A stretch of DNA of 64,000 bases from Pseudomonadota bacterium. Its GTDB lineage: Bacteria; Desulfobacterota; Desulfovibrionia; Desulfovibrionales; Desulfovibrionaceae. A program made the translations under genes and the position numbers. Below, piece by piece: positions 42,002 through 51,294 of the stretch. The notes below the pieces were generated by a model. That model had not been told where the DNA came from, ran no database searches, and saw nothing but the letters and a program-made list of their open reading frames with translations. The number at the start of each line of letters is the position of its first letter. The stretch's first letter is position 1. The stretch lies in contig JAEZYD010000025.1 in NCBI GenBank assembly GCA_023419375.1, forward strand, positions 91,300-155,299, written 5' to 3'.

Positions 42002-42993
42002 GGCGCGGGCGTATCCTGCAAAATGATGGTCACGGGCATGCCCTGCCGCATGACGTTTTCCGGGTCCTGCGCCTGCACACGCAGCCGATAGACCAGCGCA
42101 GTGCGCACCTCGCGCGTTTCAACGGTCTTGGGGGTAAATTCCGCCGTGGGCGAAATAAAACCCACAGTGCCGGAAAAGCTCTTGCCCGGTGCTGCGTCCA
42201 CCAGAATCTTCACAGGCATGCCGGGTTTGACGCGCCCCAGATTGGGTTCGTCCACGTAGGCCCGCAGCCACAGGGGGTCGGTAAGGGTGAGGGTGTACAC
42301 GGTTTGCCCGGCCTGCACTATGGCCCCGGCCTCACGGGCGCGGGTGAGCACAATGCCCTTTTGCGGCGCAACAAGCACGGCATCGCGCAGCTGGATTTCC
42401 GCATGATTGAGGGCTGCGGCGGCAGCGGCCACAGCCGCCTTTTGCGCCAGCACCTCTTCTTCCCGGTAGCCGGAGAGCAGCATGTCGAGCTGATCCTGAT
42501 TGGAGCGCAGCTTGGCGCTAGCTTCACTGAACTGGGCGCGGGCGTTGTCCAGATCTTTTTGCGAAATGGCGTTGGAAACGCGCATGGCCGCCACGCGGTT
42601 CAGGTTGATCTGCGCGTTTTCCGCCAGAGCGGCAGAGCCGCTCACCGCCGCGCGGGCCTGGGCGATTTCTTCCACGCGGTAGCCGCGCTCAAGGCGCAAC
42701 AGGGAGGCCTGCTGTTGTTCAAGCTCTGCGGCGGCCTGATCGCGCTGCTGGGTCAGCAGATCATCGTCAATGCGGGCCAGCGCCTGACCGGGGGCAACGG
42801 CATCGCCCTCGTCAACAAGCACACTTGCAATGCGCCCGTTAACGCGAAAGCTCAGGTCAACCTGCCGTATGTCCACATTGCCGTACAGCACAAGCTGGTC
42901 GCCATCGTGCCGCAGCCACTGCCACAACAGAAAAACAGCCAGCAGCAAAGCCACAGCCGCGCCAAGGCCCAAAACCTTACGGGGGACAGCCAT
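41998..42993 (-). CDS. HlyD/YbhG-family periplasmic adaptor
   Basis: 331 residues. Membrane anchor about 7-25, half-lipoyl LSFRVNGRIASVLVDEGDAVAPGQALARID, a long coiled coil (AELEQQQASLLRLERGY...LNRVAAMRVSNAISQKDLDNARAQF) and the second half-lipoyl VLVAPQKGIVLTRAREAGAIVQAG. C-terminal beta domain ends with EVRTALVYRLRVQ. First gene of the operon adaptor / dual ATPase / permease / permease, the YbhGFSR layout for drug or lipid export. Start 42993 with AGGGAGGA upstream. Confidence 0.9.
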   Translation of the reverse strand: MAVPRKVLGLGAAVALLLAVFLLWQWLRHDGDQLVLYGNVDIRQVDLSFRVNGRIASVLVDEGDAVAPGQALARIDDDLLTQQRDQAAAELEQQQASLLRLERGYRVEEIAQARAAVSGSAALAENAQINLNRVAAMRVSNAISQKDLDNARAQFSEASAKLRSNQDQLDMLLSGYREEEVLAQKAAVAAAAAALNHAEIQLRDAVLVAPQKGIVLTRAREAGAIVQAGQTVYTLTLTDPLWLRAYVDEPNLGRVKPGMPVKILVDAAPGKSFSGTVGFISPTAEFTPKTVETREVRTALVYRLRVQAQDPENVMRQGMPVTIILQDTPAP

Positions 42994-43212
42994 ATTCCTC
43001 CCTGCGCGCAATCGCCGCAAGCGGTTGCCGCGCCAGACAGTTTCATGCCGGGGCATGCGCCCCGCTGCCTGTCAGAATAGCCAGTGGAGGGGGCCTTGTC
43101 CATGCTGCGCGTCACATATAATAGAATGGTTGATTTCGGCGGCTTTGTGGGGCAAGCAAAAAGAGCGGAATTGCGAGGCAACGCTCAGGCCATTAACCAT
43201 ACCGAGGACATC

Positions 43213-44670
43213 ATGACAAACCATTCGCCTGTTTTCAGCATCGCCAGGGTTATGAGGGTTACAGCGATGCTTGCACTCACATTGACCCTTTGCGCCCCGG
43301 TCAGCCACGCCGCGCAACAGCCGAAGGAATTTCCCGATGCCGCTACGGTAGAAAACATTGCCGCGCAAGGTTTTGTTTACGGCCTTCCCATAGTGATGCA
43401 CTACGCCGTCACCTACGAATACTCCGTTGACACCAAGTCCCCGCAGTACAAAGCGCCCTTCAACGCCCTGCGCAACGGGGCGCGCTTGTTCACCTACAAG
43501 GATACTGTGGTCATCACGCCCAACAGCGACACGCCCTACTCCTTTGCCTGCCTTGACCTCAGGGCCGAGCCGGTGGTCATTACCGTGCCGAAGGATACTG
43601 ACGGGCGGTATTTCAGCGTGCAGCTTGTGGACGCCAATACGTTCAACTTTGGCTACATCGGCAGCAGAACAACAGGCAACGACGGTGGCAGTTATCTTGT
43701 GGCGGGGCCGGAATGGAAGGGCGCAGCGCCCGCGGGCATGCGCGTGTTCCGCTCCAATGCGCAGTTTGCCATGGCCCTGTTCCGCACCCAGCTGTTCAAT
43801 CCCGCAGATATTGATAATGTGCTGAAATTCCAGACAGGCTACTCCGTAAAAACCCTCTCGGCCTTTTTGGGGCAGACGCCGCCCCCGGCACTTCCCATGC
43901 CGCCCTTTCCAAATATCGGGCAGGATTTTGTGAAGCCGGAATTTTTTGATTATCTGGCCTTTGCGCTGCAGTTTGCCCCGGCCGGGCCGGAAGAAATCTC
44001 CATCCGCGCCCAGCTTGCCAGCATTGGCGTGGTTGCAGGCAAGCCCTTTGTATTTAACGCTCTGCCCAAGGATACGCAGGCAGCCGTGCTGCGCGGCCTG
44101 CAAAAAGGCGCTGCCATGGTCGATGGTTCCGTCACAAGGCCGGGGCTTCGCGTGAACGGCTGGAAGATGAGTTCCCCCTTTGGCAACAGGGAGTTCTTTC
44201 ATGGGGACTGGCTGATGCGGGCAGCCGGGGCCAAGGCGGGTATTTACGGCAATGATGCCGAAGAAGCCGTGTACCCCATGACCAAAACCCTGGCTGACGG
44301 CAGCCCCCTTGACGGAAGCAAGCACAAGTACCGCATGACCATTCCCGCCGGGCAGTACCCTCCGGCCAGGGCTTTCTGGTCTGTGACCATGTACGACGGC
44401 AACACCCAGTTGCTCATAAAGAATCCCATTGACCGCTACCTGATCAATTCGCCCATGCTGCCGGACATGAAAAAGAATCCCGATGGTTCGCTTACCATCC
44501 TGATCCAGCGCGATTCCCCCGGCAAAGCGCACGAAAGCAACTGGCTGCCCGCCCCGGACGGCCCGATCTTTCTTGTAATGCGCCTGTACTGGCCTGAAAC
44601 CGAAGGGCTCTCCGTGCTGCCGCTGGGCAAGGGAACCTGGCAGCCCCCCAAGGTGGAATGGAACGACTAG
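43213..44670 (+). CDS. Secreted DUF1254/DUF1214 protein
   Basis: 485 residues. Signal peptide about 12-34 (MRVTAMLALTLTLCAPVSHA), then the DUF1254 domain (GFVYGLPIVMHYAVTYEYSV, TPNSDTPYSFACLDLRAEPVVITVPKDTDGRYFSVQLVDANTFNFGYIGSR) and the C-terminal DUF1214 part (FWSVTMYDG, YLINSPMLPDMKKNPDGSLTILIQ). The function of the family is not settled. GAGG precedes the ATG at 43213; longer in-frame starts would hide the signal peptide. It is followed 22 bases later by another small secreted gene, probably co-transcribed. Confidence 0.9.
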   Translation: MTNHSPVFSIARVMRVTAMLALTLTLCAPVSHAAQQPKEFPDAATVENIAAQGFVYGLPIVMHYAVTYEYSVDTKSPQYKAPFNALRNGARLFTYKDTVVITPNSDTPYSFACLDLRAEPVVITVPKDTDGRYFSVQLVDANTFNFGYIGSRTTGNDGGSYLVAGPEWKGAAPAGMRVFRSNAQFAMALFRTQLFNPADIDNVLKFQTGYSVKTLSAFLGQTPPPALPMPPFPNIGQDFVKPEFFDYLAFALQFAPAGPEEISIRAQLASIGVVAGKPFVFNALPKDTQAAVLRGLQKGAAMVDGSVTRPGLRVNGWKMSSPFGNREFFHGDWLMRAAGAKAGIYGNDAEEAVYPMTKTLADGSPLDGSKHKYRMTIPAGQYPPARAFWSVTMYDGNTQLLIKNPIDRYLINSPMLPDMKKNPDGSLTILIQRDSPGKAHESNWLPAPDGPIFLVMRLYWPETEGLSVLPLGKGTWQPPKVEWND

Positions 44671-44692
44671 GCGCGTAGCGCAAAAGGATCAT

Positions 44693-45235
44693 ATGACTTT
44701 TCATTTCACTGTGCGCCCTGCAATCTGGGCGGTCTGCGCTGCTGCCATCTGGCTGGCCCTGATGGCAGCAGCGCAGACCGCAAGGGCCGAGAACTATGGC
44801 TGGTTTTCACTGGAAGCGCCCCAGGGTTGGCAGGCCGAGGCCCCGTCAACCCTGGCCGGAGCGTGGGTGCTTGCGCTCACCGGGCCGGAAGAGGCCGTCC
44901 ATGTGCGCATCATGGTGGGCAAAACCGCAGGGCCGCCGGATGCGGCTGACGTGGCAGGATTGCTGCGCGCCGCCGCCGGGGTGCGGGAGCCTCTGCGCAG
45001 GGCTGATGCCCAGTATGTTTTCAGGGGAAAAGACGCGCTGGGGGTGGACACGGCCTGTATTGTGGGAGCGGATCAACAGGCGGGCATATACATGGCCGTG
45101 TTGTGCAGCGGCGATGTTGACCGGGCAGAAGACCTGCTGGGCGCACTGCACGGAGGCTCTAACCCCGCCATGCTGCCCCAGCGGCATGCCGTGCGCGGCA
45201 GCATCGAACCCCGCTTTCTGCCCGCTGCCCAATAA
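44693..45235 (+). CDS. Small secreted protein of unknown function
   Basis: 180 residues. Signal peptide (AIWAVCAAAIWLALMAAAQTARA), then a domain opening WFSLEAPQGWQAEAPS, with VHVRIMVGKTA and AQYVFRGKDALGVDTACIV. Its layout resembles the protein at 36275-36766. AAGGA stands five bases before the ATG. Not recognised; secretion is the only secure inference. Confidence 0.75.
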   Translation: MTFHFTVRPAIWAVCAAAIWLALMAAAQTARAENYGWFSLEAPQGWQAEAPSTLAGAWVLALTGPEEAVHVRIMVGKTAGPPDAADVAGLLRAAAGVREPLRRADAQYVFRGKDALGVDTACIVGADQQAGIYMAVLCSGDVDRAEDLLGALHGGSNPAMLPQRHAVRGSIEPRFLPAAQ

Positions 45236-45268
45236 ACGGCAAGGGCAGACCGGGGGAAAGACAAAAAA

Positions 45269-46024
45269 TTACTGTTGCAGCACGGGCTTGCGGCTGCGCT
45301 GTATTGGCTTGCCCAGCCCCATGCCTTCTGTGGAGCGCAGCACCTCTGCGGCCCTGGCCTCATCGCCGCGCAGCAGCACCAGCACCACATAGAGTTTGCC
45401 CGAGCGCTCCATCTTTGTACGCATTCCCCGGCCCTCCAGACGCTGGCGCAAAGAATCCACAGCGTCAGCATCCTTGAATGCTCCCACCTGGAAGACATAA
45501 TCGTACATTCCGGATGTCTGCGGCCTTGCAATGCCGCTCTGGGCGGCCTGCTGCCCTGCCGCGCCACCTTGCTGTGCTGGCGCAACCCCGGCCTGAGCCA
45601 CACCGGCAGGTTTGGGCTGCACCGGCGTCATGGGCGGCAAGGGTTTGAGCGGGGCATCGCCCGTGGCGGCATCGTTGCGCAGCACTCTGGCAAAGCGCAG
45701 TTCCTCGGCGGCCAGCACTTTTTGCTTGGGTTCGCCTGCTCCCGCATCTGCGCTGGAGACTTGATCCCCGCCCTCGGCATGCGGGTCGTCGTCCGGCGTA
45801 GTCGCCGATGAAGGCGCGCTCGCCGCTGATGTGCCCGACCTGACCGCAATGGGTTGCGGGTGCGCCTTCCAGTAGGCCCTGCCGCTCATAACCCCGCCAA
45901 GGTATGCCAGCACCACTGCCGCCACCACCAGAAAGCCCGCCGCCAGCAAGGATGAAGGGCGCAGGCACAGGCATTTTTTGTCATTTGCCTGATCGGATGA
46001 AGGCTGACGGATAGCAGGAGGCAT
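45269..46024 (-). CDS. Membrane-anchored SPOR-domain protein
   Basis: 251 residues. A cytoplasmic start, one membrane segment (about 24-46, SLLAAGFLVVAAVVLAYLGGV), a Pro/Ala/Gln-rich periplasmic linker (about 60-165), and a C-terminal SPOR domain (about 172-247: YVFQVGAFKDADAVDSLRQRLEGRGMRTKME...VVLVLLRGDEARAAEVLRS). SPOR domains bind denuded glycan at division septa. The start at 46024 follows GGAG. Convergent with the gene before it. Confidence 0.88.
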   Translation of the reverse strand: MPPAIRQPSSDQANDKKCLCLRPSSLLAAGFLVVAAVVLAYLGGVMSGRAYWKAHPQPIAVRSGTSAASAPSSATTPDDDPHAEGGDQVSSADAGAGEPKQKVLAAEELRFARVLRNDAATGDAPLKPLPPMTPVQPKPAGVAQAGVAPAQQGGAAGQQAAQSGIARPQTSGMYDYVFQVGAFKDADAVDSLRQRLEGRGMRTKMERSGKLYVVLVLLRGDEARAAEVLRSTEGMGLGKPIQRSRKPVLQQ

Positions 46025-46267
46025 GGAATCTCCGGAAGTTGGGGTTTGCTGCGATAATCGTGCGCAGGGAGGGACAGAAAGAACGTCGGCGCGGGCAATC
46101 ATATCAACGCATGGCGCTGGCGTAAAGTACGCCAGCAACAGGCACGACATCTCACAAGAAATCCGATCCTAATATCGCCTGTTACAACCGGAGCTGCCGT
46201 GCCCGCTTGCGGGCCTGCCCTGCGCTCTGCTATCATGGACGCACAAGTTGCAAACATGGAGTACGCC

Positions 46268-47263
46268 ATGACCAAGGATGTATGGTTTCTTCGCATATAC
46301 GCGGCCATCTGTCTTGTACTGGCCGGAGTGATCCTTGCTGGCGCGGCCTCTGCCGCCCATATAGCAAAACCCGGCCCTGAACCGCAAATCCTCACAATCA
46401 TCAACGCCACCGGCGAGGATATTCTGAGCATGGGCTTTCAGACTGGCCGCAGTATGCATTTTGTGCGGTTCGACATGCCCCCCGCCGGGCGGGACGACAT
46501 TGAAAACCCCGGCGCGGTCACCAACCTGCGCGTGGACACAGGCCTTGCCCTGTGGATTTTCAAGGATGTGCCGCTGACCAAGGCGCAAAGCGTGACCCTG
46601 CACATGGGTGAAAAACCCGTGCTGGAACTCGCCATTGCCAAGGGCGAACAGCAACGCCTGACCGGCGAAGCGCAAAGCCTGCTGCCGGGGCCGGATGCTG
46701 GCCCTGTTTGTGCGCTTGACCGTTTTCGCCCCGGCATGCCCATGAAGGATGTTTGCACTCTGCTGAGCGCCGCGCCGCAACATGACGATAACGATGCAGT
46801 GCTTGCCAGCCTTGGCTTTGCGGGTATGGTCTGGGCCGCGCGGCTCGAGCCTGCCCAGCGAGGGGAAAAACCTTCAAGCAAGGCCCCCCTCGTGCTTGAC
46901 CATATGGAACTGCGCCGCAAGCTGGATCAGGAAACTCTGGACAAACTGCTGAGCGCCCTTTACGAGCAGAAATACAGCCCTTGGCAGGCCGAATTGCCGG
47001 GGCTGGATATCAATTTTACCCAAATGCCGTCCATGGATCTGAACAAGCAGAAGGACATGCTGCGGCAGGTGCTTGAGTATTTCATGTCTGCCAGCAAGGG
47101 CGAAGCCACCATCATGCTCGCCCCCACAGAAATGCTGCCCAAGCTTGCGGATGCCGATGCCCCGAGCAGCGACGTGCAGTTGTTTACCATCACCCTGCGC
47201 CCGGCTTCAAAAAATCTTGTGGTGGATGTTGCCGCCTATCAGGAAAGCGAAGAATCAAGATAA
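46268..47263 (+). CDS. Secreted protein of unknown function
   Basis: 331 residues, signal peptide about 8-29 (IYAAICLVLAGVILAGAASA). The domain starts QILTIINATGEDILSMGFQTG, typical of an Ig-like or pilin-assembly-like strand, and continues with LRVDTGLALWIFKDVPL. The second half (about 170-330) is helical, with PGMPMKDVCTLL, LDHMELRRKLDQETLDKLLSALYEQ and a Gln/Lys segment. Not recognised. GGAG is eight bases before the ATG. Single gene with a shared terminator downstream. Confidence 0.75.
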   Translation: MTKDVWFLRIYAAICLVLAGVILAGAASAAHIAKPGPEPQILTIINATGEDILSMGFQTGRSMHFVRFDMPPAGRDDIENPGAVTNLRVDTGLALWIFKDVPLTKAQSVTLHMGEKPVLELAIAKGEQQRLTGEAQSLLPGPDAGPVCALDRFRPGMPMKDVCTLLSAAPQHDDNDAVLASLGFAGMVWAARLEPAQRGEKPSSKAPLVLDHMELRRKLDQETLDKLLSALYEQKYSPWQAELPGLDINFTQMPSMDLNKQKDMLRQVLEYFMSASKGEATIMLAPTEMLPKLADADAPSSDVQLFTITLRPASKNLVVDVAAYQESEESR

Positions 47264-47315
47264 ATTGTCGATAGAACACCCCAGAGCCTGTCAGCCGGAC
47301 GGCCTGAAAACAAAA

Positions 47316-47350
47316 AAGGCATCCTCGCCAAAAGCCGGGGATGCCTTTTT
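47316..47350. terminator. Stem-loop between convergent genes
   Basis: AAGGCATCC (47316-47324) pairs with GGATGCCTT (47339-47347), followed by T residues rightward and preceded by A residues, so it works both ways for the secreted protein gene and hypB. Confidence 0.8.
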
Positions 47351-47377
47351 GAATTTTCTGTATCAGGCCGGGGCTGT

Positions 47378-48043
47378 TTAAAGCCTGCCTTCCTTCTTGG
47401 CGGCGCGCATGCTCCGCAGCCAGTTGTACCAGCCTTCAAGACCATCGCCTTTGCGGCAGGAAACCTCAAAGATATCCAGATCCTTATTGAGCTTTGTGGC
47501 AAAATTGCGGGCGCGGGCAAGGTCAAAATCCACGTAGGGCAGCAGATCAACCTTGTTGAGCACCATGGCCTTGGCAAGGTTGAACAGCAGGGGGTACTTT
47601 TCCGGCTTGTCGTCCCCTTCTGCAACGCTCAGCAGGGCGACCTTGGCGTCTTCGCCGCAGTCAAATTCCACAGGGCACACCAGATTGCCCACGTTTTCGA
47701 TAAAAAGAATATCCACGCCGGTGAGGTCAAGGCTTTCCAGCGAGGTCAGGATCATGTTGCTGTCGAGGTGGCAGCCGCCGTCTGTATTGATCTGCACGGC
47801 CTGCGCGCCTGTGGCGGCAACGCGGCGGGCATCGTTATCTGTCTGAAGGTCGCCTTCCACCACCGCCATGCGGAATTCTCCGGCCAGATCGCTCAGGGTG
47901 CGTTCCAGCAGGGTGGTTTTGCCCGCACCGGGCGAGCTGATAAGATTCAGCGACAATATTCCCTTTTCGGTAAGCAGCCGACGCACGTTATCGGCCATTT
48001 TTTCGTTGGCTTCCAGTACATTGCGAACCACAGGAATTTGCAT
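47378..48043 (-). CDS. hypB: Hydrogenase nickel-insertion GTPase HypB
   Basis: 221 residues, SIMIBI GTPase. P-loop SSPGAGKTTL (36-45), the metal motif GCHLDSN with Cys91/His92 and Cys123 in NLVCPVEFDCG (dimer Ni/Zn site), and VLNKVDLLPYV (G4). It lacks the His-rich N-terminal nickel-storage tail of enteric HypB. Loads Ni into [NiFe] hydrogenases, which fits the hydrogen metabolism of sulfate reducers. Second gene after hypA, with a 118-base gap containing a small hairpin. Confidence 0.95.
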   Translation of the reverse strand: MQIPVVRNVLEANEKMADNVRRLLTEKGILSLNLISSPGAGKTTLLERTLSDLAGEFRMAVVEGDLQTDNDARRVAATGAQAVQINTDGGCHLDSNMILTSLESLDLTGVDILFIENVGNLVCPVEFDCGEDAKVALLSVAEGDDKPEKYPLLFNLAKAMVLNKVDLLPYVDFDLARARNFATKLNKDLDIFEVSCRKGDGLEGWYNWLRSMRAAKKEGRL

Positions 48044-48161
48044 TCAATTCTCCTTGCTTGCCGAAGGTACGGCGTGGTCATGGGCCAGAAAGATACTACA
48101 AAGGCGAAGACGGCAGTGAAAGGAGCAAAGCGCTCCTTGAAAAATCAGAAGAGCAAAAGAC

Positions 48162-48515
48162 TTAGCTGGCTTCCAGACGGTTGAGGTACAGTTCCCTGCC
48201 CTGCTCAACCACATGCCCGAACTGCTCGCCGCAATCAGGACACGGCAGCCAGAGGGCATCCTGCCCCTCCCCGCCAAAAACTTTACCGCAGGCGGAGCAG
48301 CGCAGCCGTAGCGGAAGCTCGGTAAGCTCCAGGCGCGCGCCTTCGTGCGGGGTACCCTGCACCATGACTTCAAAACAGAATTGCAGCGACTCGGGCACAA
48401 CACCAGAAAGCGAACCGTATATGACGTTCACAACTTCCAGACGAGTGCAGCCCTGACGGGCTATTTCATCCTCAGCCATCTGCAACAGGCTTTGTGCTAT
48501 GGACATTTCGTGCAT
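48162..48515 (-). CDS. hypA: Hydrogenase nickel-delivery protein HypA
   Basis: 117 residues. N-terminal MHEMSIA with His2 as Ni ligand; zinc site Cys73-x-x-Cys76 (CSAC) and Cys92-x-x-Cys95 (CPDC). Partner of HypB, encoded just downstream on the same strand. The start is 69 bases from the divergent TPR gene. Confidence 0.95.
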   Translation of the reverse strand: MHEMSIAQSLLQMAEDEIARQGCTRLEVVNVIYGSLSGVVPESLQFCFEVMVQGTPHEGARLELTELPLRLRCSACGKVFGGEGQDALWLPCPDCGEQFGHVVEQGRELYLNRLEAS

Positions 48516-48584
48516 GGGGGCATGCTAGCCCAAAGACCCGGCCCCGTAAAGGCCAGAAGCGAATCTTGCTATTCGACGCAAATA

Positions 48585-49568
48585 ATGTACATTTTGCACA
48601 TGCGTCGCTCAAAATTTTCTGGCGTCTTCTCATTCTCTGCCGACTGGACAGAGAGCCGCAGCAAAACGCACTACTTCGTCTGGGAGCTTCCAGACGGAGC
48701 CTTTGCGGTGCAGGAACTCAACGCCGCGTTCCAGCCTGTGGCAGAAGTGGAGCGCATAAACGCAAAAACCTTTTCCCAGTCGTTCAAGGCAGAGCACAAT
48801 ATTTTGGCTATGCCGGTGATCACGCCGGATCTCAGCCATTTCGAATCCGCCCCGCCCTCGCCAGCGCCCCAACAACCGGATGCTGCGGCAGAACAACCTG
48901 CCCGCAAGGCTGGCGCGCCCAAGGCCAAGACAGGGGGCACGTCGCTCCTGCCCCTTTCAAAGGCCAGACTGCCCGAATCCGTGGAAGTGGCACCCGAGCA
49001 GCCCGGCATGGGGCTTATTCCCTTTCCTTCCCGCACCGCCACCGGCGTCACCGCTGTTCATTATGACGAAGGCCCTGCACCCGCTGCCGCCGCTGCTGGC
49101 GCTGCCGCGCCCAAGAGGGCCTACGACCTTGAAGCCGCCCGCAAGGCCAAGGTAGTGGAGTCAAAGCTGCGGGAGACTTTTCGCCAGACATTGCTGCGCC
49201 TCAAGCGCCCGCGCGAGCGCAAGGCGGCACTGCTTGCCCTTGAGCAACTGGCGCAGACCAAGGACGGCATCATACCCGCCCACAAGCATATGTTCCGTGA
49301 TTTTGGCGTACGTCTGCGCCAGAATTCCCAGCCTGACCTCGCCCTGCTTTTTTCACGCAAGGCAGTGGAACTGGCCCCCGAGGACGATCACGCCCACTTC
49401 AACCTGGCGCGCATTCTCTGTTCGCTTGGCCTGTATGACGAAGCCGCCACCCACATCGGCACGGCTTTGAGCATGTCCAGCGGAGAGCCTCTCTACTTCA
49501 AGCTGTTGGAACACATCCGCGAACTCAAACGCACGCGCGGCGCTGGCAAGCCCACGCCCCAGCGCTGA
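48585..49568 (+). CDS. TPR-containing protein
   Basis: 327 residues. The N-terminal 100 residues form an unrecognised domain (RSKFSGVFSFSADWTESRSKTHYFVWELPDGAFAVQELNAAF). A Pro/Ala-rich disordered stretch (about 85-185) and a helical region (ETFRQTLLRLKRPRERKAALLALEQLAQTKDGIIPAHKHMF) follow. One or two TPRs close the protein (PDLALLFSRKAVELAPEDDHAHFNLARILCSLGLYDEAATHIGTAL). No ribosome site is clear; 48585 and 48600 are alternative starts. Function unknown; it is divergent from hypA and followed 41 bases later by the AMIN gene. Confidence 0.8.
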   Translation: MYILHMRRSKFSGVFSFSADWTESRSKTHYFVWELPDGAFAVQELNAAFQPVAEVERINAKTFSQSFKAEHNILAMPVITPDLSHFESAPPSPAPQQPDAAAEQPARKAGAPKAKTGGTSLLPLSKARLPESVEVAPEQPGMGLIPFPSRTATGVTAVHYDEGPAPAAAAAGAAAPKRAYDLEAARKAKVVESKLRETFRQTLLRLKRPRERKAALLALEQLAQTKDGIIPAHKHMFRDFGVRLRQNSQPDLALLFSRKAVELAPEDDHAHFNLARILCSLGLYDEAATHIGTALSMSSGEPLYFKLLEHIRELKRTRGAGKPTPQR

Positions 49569-49609
49569 GCCGCTGTTCCAACCCAAGTCATTGGCAGGAG
49601 CCTTTTGGC

Positions 49610-50350
49610 ATGAACAAAGTAATTCTCGGTCTTCTTGTGGCAGTGTGCGTGCTGGGCATGGCACTTATCATGCTCAATGAACGCATGCGCAAGCCTGAAC
49701 CAGCAAACCCCGCAGGCATCATTGCGCCTGTCACTTCCCCGGATGCGGCCCCGCCCGCAGATGCTGGCAACCAGTCCGCCACCTCTCCTTCCCTGCATCT
49801 GCCCCCGCAGACGCAGGGTGGTATTCCAGATCTCAACGCCAGCGGCGAAGCCCCGGCCCGTGCGCCCATCCCCAGCCTGAAGCCGGAGGAAAAGAGCGCC
49901 CCGACAAGCAATATAGCCGCTGCCGAACCCCAGCCAGCCGTTGCCAAGCCCGTGGTACAGCCCAAGCCTGCGACCCCTGTCACGGAAAAAACAGCGCCAG
50001 CGGCTGAACCCGCCAAGGAAAAAGCCGCCAAGGCCGCGCCGCAACGCAAGGACATCACCAAGTTTGTGGTCCTTGCGCGTGATAAGGGCGCAACCGTGCG
50101 CCTCGTGGGTGCTGCGCCCATTGCTTACAAAAACATGCAGCTCAGCGGCCCTGAACGTCTGGTTATTGATCTGGACGGCAAGTGGCAGGTCAAGGCGCCC
50201 GGCGTACCCAAGAACCCTGCGGTGACCAACGTGCGCATTGGCAAGGGCGATGACAAAACGCGCATTGTCATTGACCTGACGGGCAAAATTCAGCCCAAGT
50301 TCACGCTTTCAAAAGATGGTCATACCCTGGACATCCGCCTGGATCACTAA
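49610..50350 (+). CDS. AMIN-domain membrane-anchored protein
   Basis: 246 residues. Signal anchor at 4-22 (VILGLLVAVCVLGMALIML), a long Pro/Ala/Lys-rich spacer (about 30-145), and a C-terminal AMIN domain (about 148-245: VRLVGAAPIAYKNMQLSGPERLVIDLDGKW...VTNVRIGKGDDKTRIVIDLTG). AMIN domains target proteins to peptidoglycan or secretin pores. No amidase or secretin domain follows, so it is a stand-alone AMIN protein. Probably in one transcript with the upstream TPR gene. Confidence 0.85.
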   Translation: MNKVILGLLVAVCVLGMALIMLNERMRKPEPANPAGIIAPVTSPDAAPPADAGNQSATSPSLHLPPQTQGGIPDLNASGEAPARAPIPSLKPEEKSAPTSNIAAAEPQPAVAKPVVQPKPATPVTEKTAPAAEPAKEKAAKAAPQRKDITKFVVLARDKGATVRLVGAAPIAYKNMQLSGPERLVIDLDGKWQVKAPGVPKNPAVTNVRIGKGDDKTRIVIDLTGKIQPKFTLSKDGHTLDIRLDH

Positions 50351-50398
50351 GGCATGACAGGACGGCTCACGCCGCCCCCACATCATCATTTGCAGACA

Positions 50399-50435
50399 AA
50401 AAAGCTGGCTGTTGTTCAACAACAGCCAGCTTTTT
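50399..50435. terminator. Perfect stem-loop between convergent genes
   Basis: 16-bp stem (50399-50414 with 50420-50435, arms AAAAAGCTGG... and ...CCAGCTTTTT), 5-base loop TTCAA, and A/T runs at both ends, so bidirectional. Confidence 0.9.
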
Positions 50436-50492
50436 ATTTCCTTACCCAGTCAGGCGCACTACCACGCAACAGACCAAGGCCAGGCGCAGACC

Positions 50493-51290
50493 TCAGCTTT
50501 CCATTTCCTTGCCGCGCGCGTTGGCGGCCAGCACGGATTCCACCAGCAGGCCTGCAAGGCCTGCGCGGTCAAGCACGTTCACGCCCGCAATGGTCACCCC
50601 GCCGGGTGAGCAGACATCGTCACGCAACTGCATGATCGGCGAGGTGCTCTGCTCGGCCATTTTGGCGCATCCGCCAAAAAGGGCAGTGACCATCTCGCGC
50701 GATTCCTTGTGCTGAAAACCAAGGGTAACGCCAGCCTGCACCAGCCCCTGCATCATGGCAAACACATAGGCAGGCCCGGCCCCGATCAGGGCCGTGAACG
50801 CCGTGAACTTGCTTTCCGGCAGTTCCACGCACACGCCCAGCGCGCCGAACAAAGCCTGAATGTCGGCTTTGCTGGTTTCGGGCAGATCTGGATCATCAAA
50901 GCAGAGGGCAAACACGCCCATACCCACAAGAGCCGGGGTATTGGGCATGCAACGCACCACAGGGCAACGCCCTTCAACAGCCTCGGTGAGGCGCTGGAGG
51001 CTCACGCCCGCAGCAACGGAAACCAGGGTTTTCCCCGCTGTCAGCTCCGGGCGCATCTGCGCAAGCACCTCTGCCGCCTGATAGGGTTTAACGCCCAGCA
51101 CCAGCACGTCGGCGGCCTGCGCCACGGCCTGGGGGCTTTCCATCACACGCACGCCAAGCTCTTCAAGCGGGCGCATGCGTGAAGCGGTTCTGTTGTAACC
51201 GCACAGTTCGTAGCCGCCCTTGCGGGCAAGCCCGGCCATGATGGCCCCGCCCATGTTGCCGCATCCGACACAGCCGATTTTGAGCGCCAT
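50493..51290 (-). CDS. proC: Pyrroline-5-carboxylate reductase
   Basis: 265 residues, last step of proline synthesis. The Rossmann start GCVGCGNMGGAIMAGL (6-21), VSVAAGVSLQRL, MPNTPALVGMGV and the C-terminal helical SPIMQLRDDVCSPGGVTIAGV (substrate and dimer domain) are all typical. Last gene of the leftward operon ctpA / deacetylase-like / ndk / proC; four bases after ndk. Confidence 0.96.
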   Translation of the reverse strand: MALKIGCVGCGNMGGAIMAGLARKGGYELCGYNRTASRMRPLEELGVRVMESPQAVAQAADVLVLGVKPYQAAEVLAQMRPELTAGKTLVSVAAGVSLQRLTEAVEGRCPVVRCMPNTPALVGMGVFALCFDDPDLPETSKADIQALFGALGVCVELPESKFTAFTALIGAGPAYVFAMMQGLVQAGVTLGFQHKESREMVTALFGGCAKMAEQSTSPIMQLRDDVCSPGGVTIAGVNVLDRAGLAGLLVESVLAANARGKEMES

Positions 51291-51294
51291 AATA

